Positions 17,518 to 27,773 of a stretch of DNA of 64,000 nucleotides are shown here, piece after piece; position 1 is the first letter of the stretch, and the number at the start of each line of letters is the position of its first letter. The translations under genes were made by a program, and so were the position numbers. Location of the stretch: positions 1 through 64,000 of the forward strand of contig NZ_RJJX01000021.1 of the NCBI RefSeq assembly GCF_003996985.1. The letters run 5' to 3'. The DNA is from Ancylomarina longa. GTDB taxonomy: Bacteria; Bacteroidota; Bacteroidia; Bacteroidales; Marinifilaceae. The notes beneath the pieces are model-generated. The model was not told the DNA's origin and searched no databases. It saw nothing but the letters and a program-made list of their open reading frames with translations.

Positions 17518-19077
17518 TTATTTTTTTAAAATCATTTGCGAAGTGATGGGTACGTGTTCCTCCCAATTAAATATATCTTCCTTAGTTTTTGGTTGATAAT
17601 CCTCCATCCATTTAAAATCTTTTAAGAAAAGCATTTCTTTTTTGACCTCAAATAATGGATACATATGGCCATCAGGTTTTTTAATAAAGATGATCTGATC
17701 AATTTTATTATCCTTCATTAATATAGTAATATCACTACTTTTAGCCACATTCATTCCCATGATAATTCCGTTGTCCTTAGGATAGTATAGGGTTTCTCCA
17801 TTACCGTCAATATCCAATTTGAAAAGTTTATTATCTTTTACATGCCCCAACATGTTTTTGCCTTTAATTTGGTTGTATAAGTTACTGTCTTGCTTGGAGG
17901 TGATAAAGGAGGATCCTCGAAAGCGAATATATTTTAGTGCATTATTTTGGGTTTCCAGCTTTATTGTATCTGCCACCATTTGGTTTTCCTGAGCCCAAAG
18001 AATCGGGTCTTTAAATAATCTAAATGTGGAATCCTGGGTTGTATAAACAAGAGAATCGCATTTGGCCTGAAGGTCGGTTCTGAATATTTTTACATGATGA
18101 AAGGCTTTAATCCTGTCAAAACCTAAGCTGTCTTTATTAAAGTGCAAGGTGTCAGCATGCAGATATAAGGAATCTAACCCACTAATCTGAATAAAAAGAG
18201 CGGAATCTGTAACCAAAGCTTCTTCCTGGTTTTTAAAAGTTTCTACAAAATTGCCCTTGATGATCAAATCATTAACGGTATCCCGCATCTCTACATTATT
18301 GTATATTTTGGCAAGTTCTTCATTTCTATTCAGGTAAATGCTATCACCTTTAATTTGATATGCTTTACTGTTAAGCGTTGTGTTTTTAAAGAATTGAGAG
18401 ATATTGGTTTCGGTATTATACCAACCATCCTCAGAATATAAGGTCTCTTTTTTGCCCACGATGTTTGTAGGTCCCAGGATAAATGCTGTTTTACTTACTG
18501 TATTGTATTTTAGTGTATCTGAATATAAGATGTAATCATTACTTATCACTTTTACGCTATCCTTAAAAAACAAAAGATCTTCCCGAGTGTAATATCTGCC
18601 TATATCACTGGTAAGGATATTTGTGGAATCAATAATTTGGCCACCATTGTAGTAGTAGCCCATATTTTGGTTCATATCAAAATCCAGAAATTGAGTGCTT
18701 ATGGTTACTGATTTATTCTTCAGCTTCACATTTTTTCTCATTTCGGCAAGTTTGGTATTGCCGTTATAGTTCAAATAATCGCCATAGATATGCACTGTAT
18801 CAGCATTGATTATATGAACTTTGCCAAAGGCTTCAATTCTGTTTTCTGATTCATATTGATTAACACTATCACAATACATTTTAATATTGTCATGAATGAT
18901 ATATACATGTCCCCAAAATACATTAACCGGTGGAATTGCATTCCTGTGGAATTCGAGTTGATCAGAATTTTTTATCAGCACTTTAGACTTTTTCTGTGCG
19001 AAGGAATTCAAATTTAACAAGGCAGTAAATACTGCTATTAATAAAACCAATTTATATCGTTTTGCTATACAAAGCAT
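17518..19077 (-). CDS. OstA/LptA-like envelope protein
   Basis: The 519-residue protein has a signal peptide (residues about 11-27, SFAQ) and successive short beta repeats typical of the OstA/LptA jellyroll: DQLEFHRNAIPPVNVFWGHV, IKMYCDSVNQYESENRIEAF, GKVHIINADTVHIYGDYLNY, and further DSVKVISNDYILYSDTLKY-type repeats to about residue 400. LptA-like proteins shuttle lipopolysaccharide across the periplasm. It is larger than LptA and lacks an LptD barrel, matching the Bacteroidota OstA-like periplasmic proteins. It starts 6 bp after the MoxR gene ends, suggesting coupling. Confidence 0.85.
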   Translation of the reverse strand: MLCIAKRYKLVLLIAVFTALLNLNSFAQKKSKVLIKNSDQLEFHRNAIPPVNVFWGHVYIIHDNIKMYCDSVNQYESENRIEAFGKVHIINADTVHIYGDYLNYNGNTKLAEMRKNVKLKNKSVTISTQFLDFDMNQNMGYYYNGGQIIDSTNILTSDIGRYYTREDLLFFKDSVKVISNDYILYSDTLKYNTVSKTAFILGPTNIVGKKETLYSEDGWYNTETNISQFFKNTTLNSKAYQIKGDSIYLNRNEELAKIYNNVEMRDTVNDLIIKGNFVETFKNQEEALVTDSALFIQISGLDSLYLHADTLHFNKDSLGFDRIKAFHHVKIFRTDLQAKCDSLVYTTQDSTFRLFKDPILWAQENQMVADTIKLETQNNALKYIRFRGSSFITSKQDSNLYNQIKGKNMLGHVKDNKLFKLDIDGNGETLYYPKDNGIIMGMNVAKSSDITILMKDNKIDQIIFIKKPDGHMYPLFEVKKEMLFLKDFKWMEDYQPKTKEDIFNWEEHVPITSQMILKK

Positions 19078-19083
19078 TTTTCT

Positions 19084-20049
19084 CTACTTTAATAATTCTG
19101 TAATTATATCCTCAATGCTGATTCCTTCGGCTTCAGCCTTATAATTTTTCATAATCCGGTGACGAAGAATAGCAAAAGCTACCTCTTTTACATCTTCAAT
19201 ATCCGGGGAGTATTTTCCGGAAAGCAAAGCATTTGTTTTTGCCCCAACTGCCAAATACTGAGAGGCTCTTGGGCCAGCTCCCCAATTGATATATTTTGTT
19301 GCCAGTGGGTGAGCATGTATTGTACCAGGTCTTGTTTTGGCTGCCAGGTTAACTGCGTATTGCAGCACATTATTATTAATTGGCACTTTTTGTATTAATT
19401 TTTGATAATACAAAATTTGATCTCCCGATAGGATTTTATCCAACACAATTTCTTTGCCAGAAGTCGTATTTTCGACAATAGCTATTTCATCTTTCAAATT
19501 AGGGTAGTCGAGATAAATACTAAACATGAATCTATCCAGCTGTGCTTCGGGTAATGGATAGGTTCCTTCCTGTTCAATAGGGTTTTGTGTAGCCAAAACA
19601 AAAAATGGCTCTTGCAGCTGATACGATTTACCACTTACTGTGATCATTTTCTCCTGCATAGCTTCAAGTAGCGCAGATTGGGTTTTAGGAGGGGTTCTGT
19701 TGATTTCATCAGCAAGGATAATATTTGCAAATAAAGGACCTTGAATGAAATGAAATTTACGCTCATTATTTAAAATCTCCGTGCCAATTATATCAGAAGG
19801 CATTAGGTCGGGTGTGAACTGAATACGTTGATATTTTAAATCCAACACCTGAGATATTGTATTTACCAGTAATGTTTTTGCCAAACCAGGTACACCTACC
19901 AATAAACAATGTCCATTGCTGAAAATGGAAATCAAAACTTTCTTGATGATGTCATCCTGTCCATAGATTTTCTTTTTGATCTCACGGAGTAAGTTCTGAT
20001 AATCTTGGTGCAGGGCATTTGCAGCGTCAACTTCTGTTTTAAAATTCAT
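19084..20049 (-). CDS. MoxR-family AAA+ ATPase
   Basis: The 321-residue protein has Walker A GVPGLAKT (about 57-64), Walker B IILADEINRTPPKTQSALLE (about 113-132), sensor 1 FVLATQNPIEQEGTYPLPEA, arginine-finger region LDRFMF and the C-terminal lid. MoxR ATPases act as chaperones that activate partner proteins, usually VWA-domain proteins encoded beside them; no such partner is present here. Instead it is followed by an OstA-like gene and preceded by the SurA-like operon, hinting at an envelope-biogenesis context (inference). Confidence 0.93.
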   Translation of the reverse strand: MNFKTEVDAANALHQDYQNLLREIKKKIYGQDDIIKKVLISIFSNGHCLLVGVPGLAKTLLVNTISQVLDLKYQRIQFTPDLMPSDIIGTEILNNERKFHFIQGPLFANIILADEINRTPPKTQSALLEAMQEKMITVSGKSYQLQEPFFVLATQNPIEQEGTYPLPEAQLDRFMFSIYLDYPNLKDEIAIVENTTSGKEIVLDKILSGDQILYYQKLIQKVPINNNVLQYAVNLAAKTRPGTIHAHPLATKYINWGAGPRASQYLAVGAKTNALLSGKYSPDIEDVKEVAFAILRHRIMKNYKAEAEGISIEDIITELLK

Positions 20050-20074
20050 TGGATCACGGTTTATTAATTACTCC

Positions 20075-20107
20075 GAAAAAATCAGACACAGCAATTGCCG
20101 TGTCTGA
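20075..20107 (-). terminator. Terminator of the SurA-like operon
   Basis: Stem tcagacac/gtgtctga (20082-20089 with 20100-20107) followed on the minus strand by a T6 tract. It separates the parvulin operon from the MoxR gene. Confidence 0.75.
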
Positions 20108-20127
20108 AGAATATTATTAGATAAGTC

Positions 20128-21480
20128 TTATTTAACCCATCCCTTAAAACGGAATTTTGCATTTTTAAAGGAATCATCCATGTGAACATAGGTGTTGATT
20201 TGCTTTTCCTTAATCCATTTATTCAGTATTTTTTGTTGCTTTTTAGCTTTCAACATGTTTTCAAATTGATTCCAATCTTCCGCTAAGTTAGCTTTATGGG
20301 CTTTAGTTTCCGACTTAATCTTAATGATTTTATAGGACTCTTTACCTCCTGAAACATCTAAAAATGCACTAGATATTTCGTTAGTTTTTAAATTATTTGC
20401 TTGTTTTGCAATTTCTGGTGGTAAGTTGTCTTTCTCAAATTTTGAAGATGCAGTATATGGATTTACAATCAATCCACCATTGTTTCGAGTATCTTTGTCT
20501 CCTGAGAAATAGAAGGCTGCTTCTTCGAATTCCATTTTTTTATTACGAACCAAATCAGCGATACTATCTAGTTGTTTAATTGCCTCCTGTCTTTTTTCTT
20601 CTTCAATTTTTGGTTTAAGCAAAATATGGCGAACGTTAATTCTTTCCCCTTTTCTATCAATCAATTGAATGATGTGAAAACCATATTCTGTTTGAACAAT
20701 CTTTGATACTTTATCTGTTTTTAAATTAAAAGCAACATTAGCAAACTCTGGAACAAGGTTCGCTCTAGGTGTAAGTCCCAATTCTCCACCACGCTGCGCA
20801 CTTCCAGGATCTTCAGAATATAATACAGCAAGAGTAGCAAAACTTTCCCCTTTGGCAACTCTATCCCTAAATCCTCTTAATTTAGTTCGAATACGATCTT
20901 TTTCTGCAGCAGATATTTGTGGGTATTTTACAATTTGCTGAACTTCAATTTCTCCAGGAATAATGGGCAAGCTATCACTTGGTATGCTACTATAGAATTC
21001 ACGAACTTCAGCAGGAGTGATATGTATGTTTTTTGTAATTTCAGCCTGCATTTTTTCTTTAATTCTCTCATCTCTCGTATCATCACGGAGATCATTTTTC
21101 ATCTCCAAAAGGGTTTTATTGAAATATTGTTCCAGTTTTTCTTTAGAACCAATACGCTGGATATACATATCTAATTTACGATCCAATTCTTTTTCCACCT
21201 CCTGATCAGTAACTTCAACACTATCAACTTGTGCCTGAGCAATCATTAGTTTTTGAATCAGTAAATCTTCGAAAATTTCCGTTTTCAAATCTACACTACC
21301 AGAAGTATAACCCTGAGCTTGTAAACCTATAAACTTATTTTCAACATCTGATTTAAGTATAACCTGATTTCCAACTACAGCAATTATTTTATCTACCATA
21401 TTGTCTTGAGCATTGCTTGAGATAATGCCAACCAAAAGCAAAACAAGAACTGTGGAAACTTTTTTAAAAATGTGACTCAT
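20128..21480 (-). CDS. SurA-like periplasmic peptidyl-prolyl isomerase
   Basis: The start chosen is the ATG at 21480 (MSHIFKKVS), which gives a clean signal peptide (SSNAQ, about residue 25) and sits 11 bp after the upstream stop; a longer frame from 21564 would overlap that gene. The 450-residue protein has a SurA N-terminal domain (DKIIAVVGNQVILKSDVENK) and two parvulin domains, the first with GELGLTPRANLVPEFA and YGFHIIQLIDRKGE, the second more degenerate with GGLIVNP. It is a chaperone/isomerase for outer-membrane proteins and the last gene of a three-gene operon. Confidence 0.9.
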   Translation of the reverse strand: MSHIFKKVSTVLVLLLVGIISSNAQDNMVDKIIAVVGNQVILKSDVENKFIGLQAQGYTSGSVDLKTEIFEDLLIQKLMIAQAQVDSVEVTDQEVEKELDRKLDMYIQRIGSKEKLEQYFNKTLLEMKNDLRDDTRDERIKEKMQAEITKNIHITPAEVREFYSSIPSDSLPIIPGEIEVQQIVKYPQISAAEKDRIRTKLRGFRDRVAKGESFATLAVLYSEDPGSAQRGGELGLTPRANLVPEFANVAFNLKTDKVSKIVQTEYGFHIIQLIDRKGERINVRHILLKPKIEEEKRQEAIKQLDSIADLVRNKKMEFEEAAFYFSGDKDTRNNGGLIVNPYTASSKFEKDNLPPEIAKQANNLKTNEISSAFLDVSGGKESYKIIKIKSETKAHKANLAEDWNQFENMLKAKKQQKILNKWIKEKQINTYVHMDDSFKNAKFRFKGWVK

Positions 21481-21490
21481 ATTTAATGCT

Positions 21491-22333
21491 TTAATATATT
21501 TTGAATTTGTTTTTTGATTCTGCATCCCGATAAATACTTTCTTCGAGATTTTTAATAAATTCAATTTTCCTTTTATTGATTATTATTTTCTTAACATCAT
21601 CTCTCACATAAGAAAGAGGGGCTAAGTTATTTTTAAATTCAACGTTTTGTATTTTTATAAAGTATTGATGTGTAGAATCCTCTACTTCAAAATGATTTCT
21701 GGACTTCAATAATCTACCTAAATTGTCAATTTTTTTAGGGATTTGATCAAAGAGTGTTTTTGCAGATATCCATTGCCCGCTAAAATTATCAAATTTTGTG
21801 GCATTCTGAAAACAGTAATCCTCTAATTCATCCCAATCTTTCTCCTTTTTCGAACGATATAATTTTTGTATTTTTTTGAAATTTGGAACAGGTTTTGGTA
21901 TTTTAATAAATAATGCCTTGATAATATTGTGGTTAAGGGTGAAGTTGTTAGAGTTCTTCCTATAGTAATTGTCTATTTCAGAATGCGTAACCAAGGTGTC
22001 TAATTTTTGTTCGATTAGCTTCTGTTTATATTTATAAATAATGAGTGAAGAACGATAATCTTCCACCATTTTGTTAACATCTTTATCTTCTTCAGGAAGG
22101 TTGAGTTCAGCCTTCGAAATTATTAACTGTTTTTTAACCCACTGATGTATGTAATTGGCACTAATAAGAATACTATCTTCTTTGCTAGTACTATTGGGAA
22201 TTACATCCATTATTTCATTCAAGTAAAGAAACTTGTCACCCACCTTGGCAATCGCTTTTTGATTAATGTCATGATTCGAATTACAAGCCAACAGGGCAAG
22301 TGAAAAAAGTAAGAGAATGGAATATTTAATCAT
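21491..22333 (-). CDS. SurA-N-like lipoprotein without clear isomerase domain
   Basis: The 280-residue protein has a lipoprotein signal (LLACNS, Cys at about 17), then a SurA N-terminal-like helical domain (AIAKVGDKFLYLNEIMDVIP) and a middle region in the position of a parvulin domain but without GDLG or FGYHI motifs. It overlaps the upstream gene by 8 bp and precedes the SurA-like gene by 10 bp. Probable role is periplasmic chaperone anchored to a membrane. The lack of catalytic signature suggests chaperone-only function (inference). Confidence 0.8.
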   Translation of the reverse strand: MIKYSILLLFSLALLACNSNHDINQKAIAKVGDKFLYLNEIMDVIPNSTSKEDSILISANYIHQWVKKQLIISKAELNLPEEDKDVNKMVEDYRSSLIIYKYKQKLIEQKLDTLVTHSEIDNYYRKNSNNFTLNHNIIKALFIKIPKPVPNFKKIQKLYRSKKEKDWDELEDYCFQNATKFDNFSGQWISAKTLFDQIPKKIDNLGRLLKSRNHFEVEDSTHQYFIKIQNVEFKNNLAPLSYVRDDVKKIIINKRKIEFIKNLEESIYRDAESKNKFKIY

Positions 22334-23975
22334 TGTTTTTTATTGCTATTTTATGAAGTGTTGCTTGGTTGATTTTCAACACGTATCTGGATTTTAATTT
22401 GCTCATCCAATTTTTTTCCACATTTCTGCGGTAATCCGAGGCTATCTGATTTTTTATTTGGTTGTAATCAACTGTGTTTCCATATTTTTTCTGGTTCTGG
22501 AGATAATAGTGTTTTATTTCCTCTTCCTTATTTTTAGAAAGATCCCAAATATATTGTTTATTTATAAAATATACTAAAACTCCATTTTTATAATTTGTTA
22601 TTAATTTTCTTAATCTTGGTTCCCTTTCACTTATTTTATTCTTGTAGAAGGCTAAGATACTATTGTTTGAAAAATTAATGAATAATCGATTAATGTATTC
22701 TTTAAAATTTTCATAAATATCTTTAGATGCCTGAAGACTAAGAAATTTAGCGAAATCTTCTTGTGTGTATTTTATGCTGTCTATGCTAAATATAGGTTCC
22801 CAAAGATCTGCATATGCATAATCTAATATGGAATAAAAGTTCGAGAGTAAATTTTTATTTTCTGTATAGTGATATTCTTTTTTGATTCTGGAAATTAATT
22901 CTGCTCTCGAAGGTCTGGATCTGCTATCCTTTAATAGATTTTTTATGAGTTCATCTCTACAGGCATCAATGTCAGAATAGTCTTTTTTATCAACAAGTTG
23001 TAATATTTGATAACCCATTTCTGTTTTTATGGGAGAGGATATTTCTTTTTTTTGTTTTAATTGAAATGCTGCATGTTCTATTTCAGGAGACATTTCATAC
23101 AAACCAAACCAACGGAGTGTTTGAGGGGGATTTTTCTCAGTAGAATATTGAAGTGAGATATTCTTGAAATTTGCCCCGTTTTTCAACTGTTTGAAAAGGG
23201 AATCTGCTTTGTGTTGTATTTGTGTTCGCTGAGAACGATCTGCTTTTTTTGGATATTTTAGTATAATTCTCTCAATTTTTCTTTGCCCGGGATTTGGAAC
23301 CCTTTCCAATACTTGAATTATATGATAGCCGAATTGAGTTCTTACAGGCTTTGAAATTTCTCCAACCTGCAAATTATAAGCAGCATTTTCAAAAGAATAA
23401 TCCATGTCAAATGCTGTTAAATAACCAATTTCACCATTATTTATACGAACTGAAAGATCATCAGAATGCTGCTTTGCTAGTTTTTCAAACCTTTTACCAT
23501 TTTTTAGTTGTGTGTAAATATTGGTTGCTATATTATAGGCTTCCAGTGTATCCTTGGGTGTTTTTCTTCGTTTTATTTTTATTAAAATATGTCTAATTCG
23601 TAAGAAGTATTGAATCCTTTTAAAGGCTTCTAAAATTTGATCTTCAGAAATATGGATAGGATATAAATATGGCTCGAAGGCAAGGTTTTGATATTTATTA
23701 ATTTCTTTTTTAACGGCGGGAAGAGTGTCTAATCGTAAATGATTGGCTTCGGCTAATTTTAATTGATAGTTAATATATTGATTGAGTGCAGAATGAAGAG
23801 AGAGCAGCTGCTTGTTTTGATCAAGAAATTGTTTGTTTCTATATAGTTTAAGAAATGTTTCTGAGGAAAAAACAGTATTGTCAATAGTGAAAAGAGTATC
23901 TTTTGGATTAGTTTGTCCAAAACTTGTTGTTGAGCAAGTAAACAATAGTGTCAGGTAAAGAAATACTCCTCTCAT
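22326..23975 (-). CDS. Periplasmic peptidyl-prolyl isomerase with two parvulin domains
   Basis: The 549-residue protein has a signal peptide (residues 1-20, SFGQ) and an N-terminal helical region. The first PpiC/parvulin domain is near residues 125-220 (IRHILIKIKRR, NGEIGYLTAFDMDYSFENAA, FGYHIIQVLERV), and a second near 230-330 (ERIILKYPKKADR, RWFGLYEMSPEIEHAAF, MGYQILQLVDK). A C-terminal helical domain follows. First gene of the three-gene operon, probably handling outer-membrane protein folding. Bacteroidota commonly carry such paralogous sets. Confidence 0.9.
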   Translation of the reverse strand: MRGVFLYLTLLFTCSTTSFGQTNPKDTLFTIDNTVFSSETFLKLYRNKQFLDQNKQLLSLHSALNQYINYQLKLAEANHLRLDTLPAVKKEINKYQNLAFEPYLYPIHISEDQILEAFKRIQYFLRIRHILIKIKRRKTPKDTLEAYNIATNIYTQLKNGKRFEKLAKQHSDDLSVRINNGEIGYLTAFDMDYSFENAAYNLQVGEISKPVRTQFGYHIIQVLERVPNPGQRKIERIILKYPKKADRSQRTQIQHKADSLFKQLKNGANFKNISLQYSTEKNPPQTLRWFGLYEMSPEIEHAAFQLKQKKEISSPIKTEMGYQILQLVDKKDYSDIDACRDELIKNLLKDSRSRPSRAELISRIKKEYHYTENKNLLSNFYSILDYAYADLWEPIFSIDSIKYTQEDFAKFLSLQASKDIYENFKEYINRLFINFSNNSILAFYKNKISEREPRLRKLITNYKNGVLVYFINKQYIWDLSKNKEEEIKHYYLQNQKKYGNTVDYNQIKNQIASDYRRNVEKNWMSKLKSRYVLKINQATLHKIAIKNND

Positions 23976-24004
23976 TCAGTAATATAGGTTTTGTCATCGG
24001 GTAT

Positions 24005-24050
24005 ATAAAAAATAGGTAACCTGTTCTATACAGGTTACCTGTTTTTATAT
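24005..24050. terminator. Terminator downstream of guaB
   Basis: A 10-bp stem (aggtaacctg at 24014-24023, complement at 24031-24040) with A/T runs on both sides, placed directly after the guaB stop. Confidence 0.85.
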
Positions 24051-24057
24051 TTTTAAC

Positions 24058-25527
24058 TTATCTGCTGTAGTTAGGAGCTTCACGTGTGATTGCTACATCA
24101 TGAGGATGACTTTCGGCCATACCTGAGGATGTGATTTTAACAAATTTGGCATCGTGAAGCTTTTCTATATTAGCGGCACCACAATACCCCATACCTGCTC
24201 TTAATCCACCTACCAATTGATAGATTACTTCGTAAAGTGTTCCTTTATATGGTACACGAGCTACGATTCCTTCGGGAACCAACTTTTTAATATCATCCTC
24301 AGCATCCTGAAAGTAACGATCCTTTGAACCTTTTTGCATCGCTTCAATAGATCCCATACCTCGGTAGGATTTAAATTTACGTCCATTATAAATAATGGTT
24401 TCTCCAGGAGATTCTTCAACTCCGGCAAAAAGAGAACCGGCCATGATACAATCAGCACCAGCAGCAATTGCCTTTACAATATCCCCGGAATAGCGCAATC
24501 CTCCATCTGCAATAACTGGAACACCAGTACCTGTAAGAGCTTTTGATACTTCATAAATAGCGGTTAGTTGGGGAACACCAACACCTGCTATCACACGAGT
24601 GGTACAAATGGAACCTGGACCAATTCCGACCTTAACAGCATCTGCTCCAGCTTCAGCCAGGAGTAATGCTGCTTCGGGAGTTGCAATATTTCCAACAATA
24701 AATTGCATGTCAGGAAATTTCTTCTTCGCAGTTTTTAGAATTCCCACAACACCTTTAGAGTGACCATGAGCAGTATCAATGATAATTGCATCAGCATTTG
24801 CTTGAACTAACGCTTCAATTCTTTCTAAAGTATCACCAGTTACACCAACAGCAGCAGCAACACGCAATCTACCTTTTTCATCCTTGCAAGCCAGTGGTTT
24901 ATCCTTAGCTTTCGTAATGTCTTTATAGGTAACCAATCCAATAAGTTTATTATTAGCATCGACAACCGGTAGTTTTTCGATTTTATAAGCTTGTAGAATT
25001 GCTGCAGCTTTTTCCAAATCGGTTGATACAGATGTGGTCACCAAATTTTCTTTGGTCATCACTTCTGAAATAGGGCGATCCATATCCAATTCGAAACGTA
25101 AATCTCGATTGGTTACAATCCCAGTAAGAGATTTGTCTGTATCCACAACAGGAATTCCACCAATTTTAAACTCCTTCATTATGGCCAAGGCATCTTTTAC
25201 TGTTTTGTAAGGCTGAATGGTAATTGGATCATAGATCATTCCATTTTCAGCCCTTTTCACAGTTAGAACTTGTTTGGCCTGAGCATTAATACTCATGTTT
25301 TTGTGAATAACTCCGATTCCACCTTCACGTGCGATTGAAATTGCAAGAGCAGATTCCGTTACGGTATCCATTGCTGCAGAGACAATTGGTGTGTTTAAGG
25401 TGATAGAACGGGAAAATCTGGTTTTTAAATTTACGTTTCTAGGCAAAACCTCTGAATAGGCCGGAACCAATAGAACGTCATCAAACGTTAAACCGTCAGA
25501 AATAATTTTATCAGATACGAATGACAT
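24058..25527 (-). CDS. guaB: IMP dehydrogenase
   Basis: The 489-residue enzyme oxidises IMP to XMP with NAD+, the committed step of GMP synthesis. It has the TIM-barrel start [13 protein letters not shown], two CBS domains inserted at about residues 95-205 ([33 protein letters not shown]), the NAD-site [10 protein letters not shown], the catalytic loop GPGSICTTR (Cys near 305), the flap GMGSIEAM and the closing [11 protein letters not shown]. It is monocistronic with its own terminator. Confidence 0.98.
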   Translation of the reverse strand: MSFVSDKIISDGLTFDDVLLVPAYSEVLPRNVNLKTRFSRSITLNTPIVSAAMDTVTESALAISIAREGGIGVIHKNMSINAQAKQVLTVKRAENGMIYDPITIQPYKTVKDALAIMKEFKIGGIPVVDTDKSLTGIVTNRDLRFELDMDRPISEVMTKENLVTTSVSTDLEKAAAILQAYKIEKLPVVDANNKLIGLVTYKDITKAKDKPLACKDEKGRLRVAAAVGVTGDTLERIEALVQANADAIIIDTAHGHSKGVVGILKTAKKKFPDMQFIVGNIATPEAALLLAEAGADAVKVGIGPGSICTTRVIAGVGVPQLTAIYEVSKALTGTGVPVIADGGLRYSGDIVKAIAAGADCIMAGSLFAGVEESPGETIIYNGRKFKSYRGMGSIEAMQKGSKDRYFQDAEDDIKKLVPEGIVARVPYKGTLYEVIYQLVGGLRAGMGYCGAANIEKLHDAKFVKITSSGMAESHPHDVAITREAPNYSR

Positions 25528-25706
25528 TATGCAATAATTTTAGATTTAAATTGCATGCGAAATTACAAAAAAATAGTGGAACAGGGCTTGATTAAAAATC
25601 TAAAAAGTGTTAATGAGTCAATTCCATTGAAAAGTTACTATTTTTAATTTGTTTTTATTCTGTAATAATTAGCTTAATTAAGTCAAAACATTTGTTAATT
25701 AGTAAA

Positions 25707-27617
25707 ATGGATCAATTTAATGATATACTGAAAAAATATTGGGGTTACTCTAACTTTCGTCCACTACAGGATGATATTATTCGTTCCGTTTTTCAAGGAA
25801 AGGACACCTTAGGCTTGATGCCAACAGGAGGCGGAAAATCCTTAACCTTTCAAGTTCCTGCAATGAGAATGGAAGGAATATGTATTGTCGTGTCTCCTCT
25901 GATTGCTTTAATGAAAGATCAGGTGCATCATTTGAAAGAAAAAGAAATAAAGGCTGAATTATTGTATTCGGGGCTTACCCGAGATGAAATTGATATTATT
26001 CTAAGTAAATGTTTGTTTGGAAATGTGAAATTTCTCTACATATCACCGGAGCGTATAGGTTCTGCTATCTTTCGAAAGAAAGTGGTGCAGATGAAGGTAT
26101 GTATAATTGCTGTGGATGAATCGCACTGTATATCTCAGTGGGGATATGACTTTCGGCCATCTTATCTGAGAATATTAGAATTACGGGAACTCTTGCCAAA
26201 AGTACCGGTTTTGGCACTAACAGCAACAGCAACAAAAGATGTTGTTGATGATATTCAGGATAAACTTGGGTTTTCGGAGAAAAATGTATTTCGTAAGAGT
26301 TTTGAGCGGAGAAATCTGGTTTATTTAGTTCGCGAAATCGAAGACAAAAGAAGATATTTACTTAAAATATTAATCAGGCAGAAGGGAAGTTCAGTAGTAT
26401 ATGTTCGAAGTCGAAAAAAATGTAAGGAATTAACAGAATTCCTTAAGACAAACGGTATAAAAGCAGAGTATTATCATGCAGGTCTACAGAATGAGGTAAA
26501 GGATTTTCGTCAGGAGCGTTGGAGAAAAGGTGTGGTTCAGGTGATGGTTGCAACAAATGCTTTTGGTATGGGAATTGATAAACCGGATGTTCGTACAGTA
26601 ATTCATATGGACTTGCCAGATTCTTTGGAGGCTTATTTTCAAGAAGCAGGAAGGGCTGGTCGTGATGGTAAGAAAGCATATGCGGTTTTATTATATGCAA
26701 ATCCGGATAGGGTACAATTATTGAAAAGAGCGCGGATAGCTTTTCCCGAAAAAGAGTTTATTTATAGGATTTATCAAGCTCTTGGGAATTTTTTGCAAGT
26801 AGCCGAAGGAGCAGGAAAGAATGCCATTTTTGATTTTGATCTTGGATTGTTTTGTCATAATTTCAAGTTTAATGTATTGCAGGCATTTAATGCTTTAAAG
26901 ATACTGGAACGAGCAGGATATCTTGAGTTTACTGATGATATGGAGCATGAATCCAGGATTCATTTTGTGGTTCAGAGGGATGATTTGTATAAATTCCAGA
27001 TTGCGAATAAGGATTTTGATGCTTTTATAAAGCTTTTACTTCGTTCTTTTACTGGTTTGTTCACAGATTTTGTGCCGATAAATATTGATCTGCTTGCTAA
27101 ACGAAGTAAAGTTAAACCAGAGTTGATTAGAGATTATTTGAAAGAATTGTCACGGTATAGGATTATTCGATATATACCAAGAAAAAAGACTCCATTCATC
27201 ATATACTCTCAGGAAAGATTGCCTCAGAAAATTCTGAAATTAGAAAAAGAAGTGTATCAGGATCGAAAATCAAATCTGGAAAATAAGATTCAGTCTGTTA
27301 TCGATTATGCCGAAACGAAGACCATTTGCAGATCGAAATTCCTGTTAGAGTATTTTGGTCAGGGATACGCTCCTGCTTGTGGAGTTTGTGATATTTGTAA
27401 GGAAGCAGAAGCCGAAGGAATGCGGAAAAAGGAGTTTGAGGACATTTATAAGGAAATTTGTGTCTTACTGGGGCAGCAAAAATTAACCATTAATGATTTG
27501 GTGAATCAATCCTCACATGAGGAAGAAAAGGTTTTGGAAGTGATTCGCTTTTTGAAAGATAACGAGGAGGTGGAGACGTTGGAAGGAAATAGAATTAAAT
27601 GGATTTCTCTAAAGTGA
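25707..27617 (+). CDS. RecQ-family ATP-dependent DNA helicase, short form
   Basis: The ATG at 25707 (MDQFNDILKKYWGYSNFRPL) is preferred over an upstream in-frame TTG. The 636-residue protein has motif 0 FRPLQDDIIR, Walker A PTGGGKS, a DESH box (VDESHCISQWGYDFRPSY), TATKD, QEAGRAGRDG motif VI, and the RecQ zinc site (CRSKF, then CGVCDIC near residue 560). It lacks an HRDC domain. DESH instead of DEAH is a mild variation. A full-length paralogue lies at 56463-58574. Role is probably DNA repair or recombination. Confidence 0.93.
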   Translation: MDQFNDILKKYWGYSNFRPLQDDIIRSVFQGKDTLGLMPTGGGKSLTFQVPAMRMEGICIVVSPLIALMKDQVHHLKEKEIKAELLYSGLTRDEIDIILSKCLFGNVKFLYISPERIGSAIFRKKVVQMKVCIIAVDESHCISQWGYDFRPSYLRILELRELLPKVPVLALTATATKDVVDDIQDKLGFSEKNVFRKSFERRNLVYLVREIEDKRRYLLKILIRQKGSSVVYVRSRKKCKELTEFLKTNGIKAEYYHAGLQNEVKDFRQERWRKGVVQVMVATNAFGMGIDKPDVRTVIHMDLPDSLEAYFQEAGRAGRDGKKAYAVLLYANPDRVQLLKRARIAFPEKEFIYRIYQALGNFLQVAEGAGKNAIFDFDLGLFCHNFKFNVLQAFNALKILERAGYLEFTDDMEHESRIHFVVQRDDLYKFQIANKDFDAFIKLLLRSFTGLFTDFVPINIDLLAKRSKVKPELIRDYLKELSRYRIIRYIPRKKTPFIIYSQERLPQKILKLEKEVYQDRKSNLENKIQSVIDYAETKTICRSKFLLEYFGQGYAPACGVCDICKEAEAEGMRKKEFEDIYKEICVLLGQQKLTINDLVNQSSHEEEKVLEVIRFLKDNEEVETLEGNRIKWISLK

Positions 27618-27773
27618 TAAAATCGGATTAATTTAAAATTCCCTATTAACCGATGGAGAACTGTTGTGGATTTCTGGTATGTTTTAAATTGGATATTATC
27701 AGCAACTTAATCGAATTCTAACCAATATTAGCAAAATCTTTATATTTTTGCATGATTATAGAATAATTTGAAG

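Noticed and set aside
21481-21564. Longer N-terminus of the SurA-like protein
   Set aside because: It overlaps the upstream gene and precedes a perfect signal peptide starting at 21480.
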